Assembly: GCA_020073385.1 (NCBI GenBank)
Contig: JAIQFH010000026.1
Span: forward strand, 29,348-93,347
Source of the DNA: Terriglobia bacterium
GTDB lineage: Bacteria > Acidobacteriota > Terriglobia > Terriglobales > Acidobacteriaceae
Reading direction: 5' to 3'
DNA length: 64,000 nt
Shown here: one piece after another, positions 57,903 to 64,000 of the stretch
How the letters are laid out: every line of letters starts with the position of its first letter
Numbering within the stretch: position 1 is the first letter of the stretch
Notes under the pieces: generated by a model
Database searches by the model: none
Told to the model about the DNA's origin: nothing
What the model saw: only the letters and a program-made list of their open reading frames with translations
Made by a program: the position numbers and the translations under genes

Positions 57903-59150
57903 ATGCGAATGCTCCTCGACATTGTCAGGCAGTCATTGTCCACATTGTGGGCGCACAAACTGCGCTCGTTCCTCACCATGTTTGGCATCGCCTGGGGTGT
58001 GGGTTCGCTCTTACTTCTTGTAGGCCTGGGCGAAGGCTTTCGCAGCGGCCAGGAGAAACAGCTGGCGACGCTGGGGCAAAACATCATGTTTATGTTTCCC
58101 GGACGCATTCCGGCGGTGGAAGGAAGCACGCAATCCGGGCAGATTTATTACTTCACGTATAAGGACTACCTTGCGATCCGCAGCGAAGCCCAGTTTGTTG
58201 GCCCTTTATCTCCAGTGCTCAATCGCGAGGACATTCGTGCGGTCAGCGATTACGGTTCCACTAATGGGCAGGTGTTTGGAGTGGCGGCTGACTACAACCA
58301 GATTCGCAACGTTCCCGTCTCTCCGGGGCGCTGGTTCAACAGTCAGGATGGATCCGAACGGCGTCGCGTCGCCGTAGTGGGATGGGAGCTGCTGAAGAAC
58401 ATGTTTCCGGGACGTCCCGCTGTCGGTGCGACGATCCTGCTCAATGGCATCACCTTCGATATCGTCGGCGTGGTCGCCAAAGTGGGGCGCGACGGAAATA
58501 ACGGAACCAATTCGCGCATCTTCATCCCGATTGAAACCATGCGCGATCTGTTCCCGCTGACCAAGGCGAACTCCGAAGACGCCATCTCGTTCCTCAACTA
58601 TCGGCCTGTCGAGAGGGATCTGCACGCGGAAGCAAAAGACGAAATTCACCGCATCATCGCGCGGCGACATGGTTTCAACCCAAAGTTGCAAGATGCCTTC
58701 GAAGACTGGGACACGATTGAGAACATGAAGCGCGTTGGCAAGATCTTTGACGCCATGGACTGGTTCCTGGGCGTGGTCGGGGTCGTGACCCTCGGGCTGG
58801 GCGCGATTGGAATCATCAACATCATGCTCGTCTCGGTGACGGAGCGAACCAAGGAAATTGGCTTGCGCAAAGCGCTGGGTGCAACCTATCGCGCGATCCT
58901 GACGCAGTTCTTTATTGAAGGAGCATTCCTAACTGCATTCAGCGGAGGAATCGGGTTGGCGATCGCCATCGGATTTGTGACCTTGCTGGCCATGCTTCCC
59001 TCGCCGGAAGGTTTCGACACGCCAAGAATCATTCCCGCATCTGCGCTGGCTGCCATTGGTTCGCTCGCGATCGCAGGAATCGCGGCAGGGCTGTATCCGG
59101 CAAGGAAGGCCGCCTTGCTGCCTCCTGTGGAAGCTTTGAGACAGGAATAA
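57903..59150 (+). CDS. FtsX/MacB-type ABC transporter permease
   Basis: A 415-residue permease with four membrane helices: one near 20-42, then three at about 285-310, 335-365 and 380-405, enclosing a large periplasmic domain (MacB_PCD, about 50-250). LRSFLTMFGIAWGVGSLLLL at the start and LVSVTERTKEIGLRKALGAT before the third helix are FtsX/MacB marks. Such permeases work with a MacB-type ATPase, often mechanotransmitting efflux; none is present here. A second homologous permease follows after a 132-base repeat-filled gap. Confidence 0.88.
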   Translation: MRMLLDIVRQSLSTLWAHKLRSFLTMFGIAWGVGSLLLLVGLGEGFRSGQEKQLATLGQNIMFMFPGRIPAVEGSTQSGQIYYFTYKDYLAIRSEAQFVGPLSPVLNREDIRAVSDYGSTNGQVFGVAADYNQIRNVPVSPGRWFNSQDGSERRRVAVVGWELLKNMFPGRPAVGATILLNGITFDIVGVVAKVGRDGNNGTNSRIFIPIETMRDLFPLTKANSEDAISFLNYRPVERDLHAEAKDEIHRIIARRHGFNPKLQDAFEDWDTIENMKRVGKIFDAMDWFLGVVGVVTLGLGAIGIINIMLVSVTERTKEIGLRKALGATYRAILTQFFIEGAFLTAFSGGIGLAIAIGFVTLLAMLPSPEGFDTPRIIPASALAAIGSLAIAGIAAGLYPARKAALLPPVEALRQE

Positions 59151-59155
59151 GAAAA

Positions 59156-59262
59156 GATTGCAGATTGTAGATTTCAGATTTCGGATTTAAAGACCAAGAC
59201 CGAGCCAACCTCGGAGGCCAAGGTTTTCAATCTGCAATCTACAAACTAAAATCTGCAATCGG
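59156..59262. repeat. AGATTGCAGATT-type palindrome between permease genes
   Basis: GATTGCAGATTG (from 59156) is complementary to CAATCTGCAATC (about 59228-59239), with further AGATTT/AAATCT and TGCAATC units on both sides. It is the same family as the repeat at 40333-40392. It fills nearly all of the 132-base gap, so the two permeases may be separated at the RNA level. Confidence 0.75.
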
Positions 59263-59282
59263 TTGAGAGCCAGGAGCCGTTC

Positions 59283-60521
59283 ATGATCGTCGATCTCGCC
59301 ACTCAAGCCTATAACGCTCTTCGCCACAACCGGCGGCGCAGCATGCTCACCATGCTCGGCATGGCGTGGGGCATCGCGACGGTCGTGTTGCTGCTTGCTT
59401 ACGGCACAGGTTTCGAGCGTGGACTGTGGTCGGCGTTCCGCTCCTTCGGTACCAACCTCGTGTTCATTTTCCCGGGGCGGACCGAATTGCAGGCCGGTGG
59501 AACCAAGGCAGGCACGCAAGTTCGCCTCACAATGAACGACATCGACTACATCCGCGCTGAGGTTCCCTTGCTGAAGCGCGTTTCTCCAGAGGCTTTCAAG
59601 AATTGCGCGGTGGCTTACGGAACACGCAGTTCAAACTACGGTGTGAGCGGCGTTTACGCCGCCTACGGACGGATGCGCAAACTGGAGATCGCCGAAGGCA
59701 GTTTCTTCAGCGAAGCCGACGATTTCACCCATACGCGCGTCGCTGTGATCGGCTCAGACGCTAAGAAGAAACTCTTTTCCGGGCAAGAGGCGGTTGGCCA
59801 GAACGTCCGCTTGGACGGCATTTCTTATCAGATCGTAGGCATCCTCAAACATCAGATCCAGAATGGGGACGACAACATCAACGAACACGTCTACGTTCCC
59901 TACAGCGCCATGAGCGATCTGATGAACACTTACTACCTGAACTCCATCGTGATGGAATACGAAGGCGACCATGCGAAAGTCGTGCAGGCTGTGCGCGAAT
60001 CGATGGGATTCCACCACGAGTTCAATCCCAAAGACCGCCGTGCAATCTTTGTCTTCGATGTGTTCGCCGACCTCATGGATCTTCAGGTGATCTCGACCGG
60101 CATCAAAATCCTGCTGGGATTCATCGGCTTGCTTACGCTCGGGATTGGCGGCGTGGGACTGATGAACATCATGCTGGTATCGGTCACGCAACGCACGCGC
60201 GAGATCGGCGTCGAGAAGGCTCTGGGAGCGCATCGCTGGCATATTCTGTTCCAGTTCCTGGCCGAGGCACTGGTCATCACGGCTCTTGGCGGATTGCTCG
60301 GAATCGTGCTCGCCTATGTCGTCTCATGGTGTGTCGGGTCGCTGACGCTATGGAGCGCGTTCGAAGATAACGCCAGCGAGGGAGATATACACCTCTACAT
60401 CAACTTGGCTACGCTGCTCTGGTCGACGGCGATCCTGAGCTTCGTCGGCATCATCAGCGGCATATTGCCTGCAATCAAAGCGGCGCGGCTGAATCCGATT
60501 GAAGCACTGCGCTACGAGTAG
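59283..60521 (+). CDS. FtsX/MacB-type ABC transporter permease (second copy)
   Basis: A 412-residue homologue of the preceding permease with the same plan: N-terminal helix (SMLTMLGMAWGIATVVLLLA), periplasmic domain, then three C-terminal helices, with LVSVTQRTREIGVEKALGAH as the family mark. The two share clear similarity but are far from identical, so the duplication is old. A heterodimer of the two is plausible; the ATPase must be coded elsewhere. It ends 87 bases before the hypothetical gene at 60662. Confidence 0.88.
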   Translation: MIVDLATQAYNALRHNRRRSMLTMLGMAWGIATVVLLLAYGTGFERGLWSAFRSFGTNLVFIFPGRTELQAGGTKAGTQVRLTMNDIDYIRAEVPLLKRVSPEAFKNCAVAYGTRSSNYGVSGVYAAYGRMRKLEIAEGSFFSEADDFTHTRVAVIGSDAKKKLFSGQEAVGQNVRLDGISYQIVGILKHQIQNGDDNINEHVYVPYSAMSDLMNTYYLNSIVMEYEGDHAKVVQAVRESMGFHHEFNPKDRRAIFVFDVFADLMDLQVISTGIKILLGFIGLLTLGIGGVGLMNIMLVSVTQRTREIGVEKALGAHRWHILFQFLAEALVITALGGLLGIVLAYVVSWCVGSLTLWSAFEDNASEGDIHLYINLATLLWSTAILSFVGIISGILPAIKAARLNPIEALRYE

Positions 60522-60558
60522 ATCGGCTCCGATCTTTCGCCTACAGACAAAAAGCTTT

Positions 60559-60632
60559 AACCACTAAGGGCACGAAGGCTCACGAAGGAACTCCACGACC
60601 ACACTTCGTGTACCTTCGTGTCCTTAGTGGTT
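60559..60632. repeat. Palindrome of the AACCACTAAGGACACGAAGG family
   Basis: The 20-base arms at 60559-60578 and 60613-60632 are complementary at 19 of 20 positions, with an internal GCTCACGAAGG unit in the loop. It occupies the gap after the second permease gene. Same family as 19794-19859 in the rpsT upstream region. Confidence 0.85.
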
Positions 60633-60661
60633 CATGCCTCTCGATGATCTACAATCCTTCG

Positions 60662-60964
60662 ATGCCACAGGACTCTAACCTTCGCCTTGATCGTGTTTTG
60701 ACTCAGCTTCGCCTTTATGAACATCCTCTACTGATTTTCTCCGCGCGCGCGAAAGGCGATGGCGTGGAAGTCATCATCCGTTTCAAGGATGAGAGCATTC
60801 CGGTGCACACGTACTACTTCGATCTGCATCCACGGGACCTTGACGATCCTCAGTTCGAGTGGAGCTTCCAGCGGCAACTCTATGACGCGCTGCACGATTA
60901 CTTCGTGGAGATGTTCATTCGCACACCGCAGGATCGCAAGGACCGTCAGAGGAAGGGGATGTGA
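60662..60964 (+). CDS. Conserved hypothetical protein upstream of a methyltransferase
   Basis: A 100-residue protein from ATG-60662; earlier starts at 60608 and 60644 extend into the palindrome and its flank. It is soluble with mixed charge: LRLYEHPLLIFSARAKGDGV, EVIIRFKDESIPVHTYYFDL and FEWSFQRQLYDALHDYFVEM. I do not recognise a family. Its stop overlaps the next start by four bases (GTGA), so it is probably coupled with the MidA-type methyltransferase. Confidence 0.7.
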   Translation: MPQDSNLRLDRVLTQLRLYEHPLLIFSARAKGDGVEVIIRFKDESIPVHTYYFDLHPRDLDDPQFEWSFQRQLYDALHDYFVEMFIRTPQDRKDRQRKGM

Positions 60965-62091
60965 ACGAACTGCGGAGGAAGATCGAAGCGGAGATCGGTG
61001 AGCGCGGCCCAATTCCCTTCTCTCGCTACATGGAGATGTGTCTCTACGATCCCGAGTTCGGCTACTACTCGCGGAATGCGGCGCAGTTCGGCAAGGCCGG
61101 CGACTTCTATACGTCGAGCGATGTGCATGCAGTATTTGGACGATTGCTGGCGCGGCAGTTTGAGGAGATGTGGCGCGTGCTGGGTTCGCCTGAGCCGATC
61201 GTGATTCGAGAGCTTGGTCCGGGAAGAGGGCTGTTTGCACAGGATGTTCTGGACTGGTCGGAGAGGAAGTTTCCCGAGTTCTTTCGGGCCTTGCGATACG
61301 AACTGGTCGAGCGGTCGACTGCTTTGCGCGCGCGGATCGAACAGACGCTGAGCAGGCGAATCGAATCAGGCAAGGCGACTTTCGCGGAGGGTAGCGAAAA
61401 CCCCAAAACCGCTTCTGACCGCGTTCCGGCGATTGGTTTTGCGAATGAGTTCTTTGATGCCATTCCGGTTGAGATCGCGTCTCATCGCGGATCGCTTCGT
61501 ATTGATTCTCAAGACAGGCGTTTTGTGGAGACCTGGGCTTCGCTTTCTGCGGAGGAGTTGGAGTTTATGGATCGATACTTGATTCATCCGGAAGAGGGAG
61601 AGCGCGTCGAGCTGACCCTTCAGGCGCAGAGGGAAATGTTATCCGCTTGCGAGATCGAGCGCGGGTTCGTGGTGGTGATCGATTATGGCTACACGTGCGA
61701 GGAACAACTTGCGGGTAGACATCGGGGAACGCTCAAAGCGATTCGACAGCATTCGGTGAGCGCGAATCCGTATGAAGCTCCGGGTGATCAGGACATAACG
61801 GCTGATGTGAATTTCACCGCCCTTGCAGCGGTTGCGGAAAAGCAAGGATTGCAGGCGCAGAAACTGATCACGCAGTCGCAGTTTTTGATGGGGATTGGCG
61901 AGGCGAATCAGTTTGCGGATGCGTTTGAAGAATGCCGCTTGCCGCAGGAGCGGGCGAAGGTGGCGCTGCAATTGAAGCATCTGGTTACACCAGCAGGGAT
62001 GGGCGAAAGCTTTCACGTTCTGGTCGCGAGCAAAGGCGTGGATTCGGAGAAGGTGTCTGGATTGTCTGGTTTGGGCTTCGGGAGGCGCTAA
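60961..62091 (+). CDS. MidA/NDUFAF7-type SAM-dependent methyltransferase
   Basis: A 376-residue protein (GTG start overlapping the upstream stop). SRYMEMCLYDPEFGYYSRNA, AGDFYTSSDVHAVFGRLLAR, VIRELGPGRGLFAQDVLDW (the SAM-binding loop) and IGFANEFFDAIPVEI are signatures of this family; the mitochondrial member methylates an Arg of a complex I subunit. The bacterial role is not established. The last 20 residues are a Ser/Gly-rich tail. Confidence 0.88.
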   Translation: MNELRRKIEAEIGERGPIPFSRYMEMCLYDPEFGYYSRNAAQFGKAGDFYTSSDVHAVFGRLLARQFEEMWRVLGSPEPIVIRELGPGRGLFAQDVLDWSERKFPEFFRALRYELVERSTALRARIEQTLSRRIESGKATFAEGSENPKTASDRVPAIGFANEFFDAIPVEIASHRGSLRIDSQDRRFVETWASLSAEELEFMDRYLIHPEEGERVELTLQAQREMLSACEIERGFVVVIDYGYTCEEQLAGRHRGTLKAIRQHSVSANPYEAPGDQDITADVNFTALAAVAEKQGLQAQKLITQSQFLMGIGEANQFADAFEECRLPQERAKVALQLKHLVTPAGMGESFHVLVASKGVDSEKVSGLSGLGFGRR

Positions 62092-62505
62092 CGCAGGTCA
62101 GCGATTTTAAGTGCTGTTTACCAGTTTCCTATCCACCCCCCTCCCCCGGTCTATTGGCGTCATCAACTTAGCGGAAAATGTCAGAGAAAATATTGAGACT
62201 CAATAACTTAGAGGCAAAATCTTGAGCCGAAAGGGTTTAGCTCTGGTCTTGTTTGTCAAAGATCGCGCACGTGAACTTTAGGATTTCAGAGCGAGGAGGT
62301 GAGAGTCAATGGAAAACGGCAAAGGAAACGAACGCCGTTCCCATTTCGGGAAGCCCAGCCTTCGGTCAGCGTTTCGCCGGGACCGAGCACATAAGCGCTA
62401 ACACCTGCCTTTGTCAGCGATCCCTCTTGAGTTGCTGACTTCCGAAAAATCCCGCACAGACACACAGTTGTGCCAGAATCAAAATTTGAATGCCGAGGTG
62501 GCAAG
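62092..62505. other. Intergenic region, about 410 bp, at most a tiny ORF
   Basis: No palindrome of the window's families and no recognised gene. A 30-codon ORF at 62309-62401 starts ATG after GGAGGTGAG, a strong ribosome site, and codes a basic peptide (MENGKGNERRSHFGKPSLRS...). Its size gives little support. The stretch is more AT-rich than its neighbours in parts (62170-62290). Confidence 0.4.
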
Positions 62506-62682
62506 GTGAGACTTGTAAGAATTCTTCAGATGCTGGCGAAACCCACTGCGTGGGCGAGCGGCTGGACAAGTGCGATTCTCTGTTTCAGTGCTGCCATTGG
62601 GTATATGGGTGCTGGGGAAACTCGAAGGGCGATCTTCTGGGCAATACTCGGCGCGGTCGAGGTAGCGGCAATCGTTCTTTAG
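62506..62682 (+). CDS. Small membrane protein
   Basis: A 58-residue protein from GTG-62506, chosen because GAGGTGG lies just before it; the frame opens at 62470. Two hydrophobic segments, ASGWTSAILCFSAAIGYMG and RRAIFWAILGAVEVAAIVL, form a probable hairpin in the membrane with a short charged loop (AGETRR). Function unknown. Confidence 0.5.
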   Translation: MRLVRILQMLAKPTAWASGWTSAILCFSAAIGYMGAGETRRAIFWAILGAVEVAAIVL

Positions 62683-62743
62683 TCATGCGCCAAACTGCGT
62701 CACACGCAATTCACTCATGACTCGTAATTCTTGAGATGCACGG

Positions 62744-63241
62744 TTGAGCTTACCATTGCACAACCCATCGATTTGGGCTCTGGTAGCGTGTACTGCCGCT
62801 GCCCTTTGCGAGGGCATCATGTCGGGTACTGGGATCAAGTCCCGTTTTGCCCAGCTTCGGCTCCCGAAAGGTGCTCCGCCCTTGTGGGCTTGGGCGATCA
62901 TCGGGGGCGCATACTACGTCCTCTTCTTTTTCTTGCTGAGGTCCATTCTGGCGCGACCGTCCACACCATTCTGGACTTCAGTCACGCTGACCCTCACGGC
63001 CGCGTTGCTGATTGCAAACGCGAGCTGGAATTGGGTTTTCTTCCGCAAGAAGGATCTCTGGTTGAGCTTTGTGTGCTTTGTGCCCTATCTTCTGTTGGCG
63101 TTGACTCTCGCGGGAGTTCTGCGTCGTATTCGCAACCCACTCTCAGACTGGTATGCCCTCTACCCTGCGTATCTCTCGTATGCAACCTGGTGGGGCTACC
63201 GAATTTGGCGACTCAACTGGGCGGAAACTACCAAACGGTAG
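62744..63241 (+). CDS. TspO/MBR family membrane protein
   Basis: A 165-residue protein with five membrane helices. The ending PLSDWYALYPAYLSYATWWG then YRIWRLN fits the TspO helix-5 pattern (PY-L-W... N), and LTLTAALLIANASWNWVFF with VPYLLLALTLAGVLRRI match helices 3-4. The N-terminus (TTG start, no clear ribosome site) is less certain, and the usual WxPP stretch of TspO is not obvious. TspO proteins bind tetrapyrroles and help regulate stress or porphyrin handling. Confidence 0.65.
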   Translation: MSLPLHNPSIWALVACTAAALCEGIMSGTGIKSRFAQLRLPKGAPPLWAWAIIGGAYYVLFFFLLRSILARPSTPFWTSVTLTLTAALLIANASWNWVFFRKKDLWLSFVCFVPYLLLALTLAGVLRRIRNPLSDWYALYPAYLSYATWWGYRIWRLNWAETTKR

Positions 63242-63274
63242 ATCGGCAGCGAAGAATCGGCAGAGCGAGCTGCA

Positions 63275-63550
63275 TTACCAGCCGATCACCGCAATTTTGT
63301 ACACCACCAGAATGGGCACGGTCACTAGTGCGATCCAGGCGGAGAGCGTATAGCGTCGGAAGAAGTAGAACGACACGGCAATCCAGCAGGAGCAGGCCGC
63401 AATTAAAGCACCGCCGACATAGAGCGCGGCCGCTGCTGTCGAGAAGTTCGTGCCGTGGACGTGCTTGAGTCGGAAGAACTCACTTAGAGTTCTGACGACG
63501 ATAAGAAACTCAATCGTGATTCCTGCTTGAGCCCAACGTTCTTTGGTCAC
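63275..63550 (-). CDS. Small hypothetical membrane protein (DUF-like)
   Basis: A 91-residue protein with about three membrane helices: ITIEFLIVVRTLSEFFRLKH, AALYVGGALIAACSCWIAVS and LSAWIALVTVPILVVYKIAV. The EFFRLKH after helix 1 is charged. It converges on the TspO-like gene across 33 bases. Similar small proteins occur in soil bacteria; function unknown. Confidence 0.6.
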   Translation of the reverse strand: MTKERWAQAGITIEFLIVVRTLSEFFRLKHVHGTNFSTAAAALYVGGALIAACSCWIAVSFYFFRRYTLSAWIALVTVPILVVYKIAVIGW

Positions 63551-63860
63551 TCGGAGAATTGTAGCTTCCCGCAGGCTGATGGCACAGAGAAAGCCAGTTG
63601 GCGAGAAATTTCTATTGCACTCAACTTCTCGTGGCAGGGCTTACCGGGTCTACTTTCGTACAATTTGAACATGAGAGACGCTGACCACCTGCTGCAAACC
63701 GGCTCAATCAACGGCTATCAGTGGCTAGTCTCAACTGATAGGCAACTCGACATCCTGGAATGTTGTCCCAATGTAGTCCTAGCAGCCCGTGGCGGAACTG
63801 CTTATGTTTCGTGACCTGTGACAAAGCCTGCGGCAACGCGAAGATGATCCGAGGCGCTGA
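63551..63860. other. Intergenic region without supported gene
   Basis: About 310 bases. A 47-codon frame at 63671-63814 starts with ATG but has no ribosome site or family match. No repeats of the window's families were seen. Confidence 0.4.
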
Positions 63861-63998
63861 CTAACAGGGGCAGTAAATCGTCGGGCCAGTGAAATTGCGG
63901 TCATCAGGCACATCACAAAGCGCAAGAGTCGCGAAACTGCCTGTCCCGCACGATTTCTCAGTTCCCGCGGCGTTCCCGCTCCCAGCAATTTGCGCAGA
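63861..63998 (-). CDS. C-terminal 45 residues of a Cys-containing protein; 5' end outside window
   Basis: On the minus strand one frame enters from the window edge and stops at TAG 63863-63861. The 45 visible residues include NAAGTEKSCGTGSFATLALC and end DVPDDRNFTGPTIYCPC. Four Cys at regular places and a Gly/Thr-rich, protein-like composition suggest an exported, disulfide-linked protein. The other frame across the same bases (63779-63988) is Arg-rich and looks like a shadow. Assignment rests on a short fragment. Confidence 0.4.
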   Translation of the reverse strand, partial: SAQIAGSGNAAGTEKSCGTGSFATLALCDVPDDRNFTGPTIYCPC

Positions 63999-64000
63999 AT

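Noticed and set aside
62309..62401. 30-codon ORF with a strong GGAGGTGAG site
   Set aside because: Ribosome site is good, but length is too short and no homology can be judged; mentioned in the intergenic entry only.
63779..63988. 69-codon minus-strand frame at the right edge
   Set aside because: Arg/Ser-rich shadow of the more protein-like Cys-containing frame that stops at 63861.

Overview
The window looks like a piece of an acidobacterial chromosome (order Terriglobales, Koribacter-like). This rests on the high GC content, many GTG/TTG starts behind GGAGG-type ribosome sites, protein types common in that phylum (PknB-like kinases with a TolB-like/TPR tail, FtsX/MacB-type permeases without a nearby ATPase, GH109, DUF5009, carboxypeptidase-regulatory-domain secreted proteins), a gram-negative envelope set (lpxB, lptE, psd, pssA) and dense intergenic palindromic repeats. 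No rRNA, tRNA, CRISPR array, intact insertion sequence or phage module was seen. The organism assignment is inference.

Layout. 1-986: end of a Sel1-repeat protein and two overlapping small LuxR-type regulators. 1499-8858 (minus): type IV pilus operon pilB-pilT-pilC-pilS-pilR. 9185-15274: an endonuclease III relative, a GH10 xylanase, an NtrY/NtrX-like two-component pair, and an RsbW-like ATPase facing them. 15354-19370 (minus): phoH-ybeY-corC-era housekeeping cluster. 19981-21399: rpsT with a clear promoter and terminator, then three small proteins. 21604-25667: GH109-type oxidoreductase fold enzyme, DUF5009 membrane acyltransferase, glgC. 25873-30299: arylamine N-acetyltransferase, a compact SRA-HNH protein (candidate modification-dependent nuclease), and a divergent OsmC / GlxA-type regulator / OsmC locus with a paired operator. 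30434-38117 (minus): GH3 enzyme with PA14, holA, then a tightly overlapped envelope operon psd-pssA-(Asd-like)-lptE-(TlpA-like). 38265-44590 (minus): DUF465, rimI-tsaB, methylmalonyl-CoA epimerase, meaB, zinc-ribbon membrane protein, acyl-CoA dehydrogenase, hemW. 44655-57173 (plus): MsbA-like ABC exporter, Ser/Thr kinase, GH3 enzyme with a CIA30-like tail, lpxB, a secreted protein and a catalytically dead-looking M1 peptidase. 57190-64000: STAS-like protein, two FtsX-type permeases, a MidA-type methyltransferase, small membrane proteins including a TspO homologue, and a Cys-rich C-terminus running off the end.

The most unusual signal is the repeat content. At least seven palindromic families sit between genes, and three essential-type or core genes (lpxB, meaB, the ABC exporter) carry palindromic elements in frame inside the coding sequence. 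The lpxB insert shares 23 consecutive bases with an intergenic 111-bp element about 3.3 kb away. This resembles the palindromic-element-in-protein behaviour known from Rickettsia, in a different phylum.
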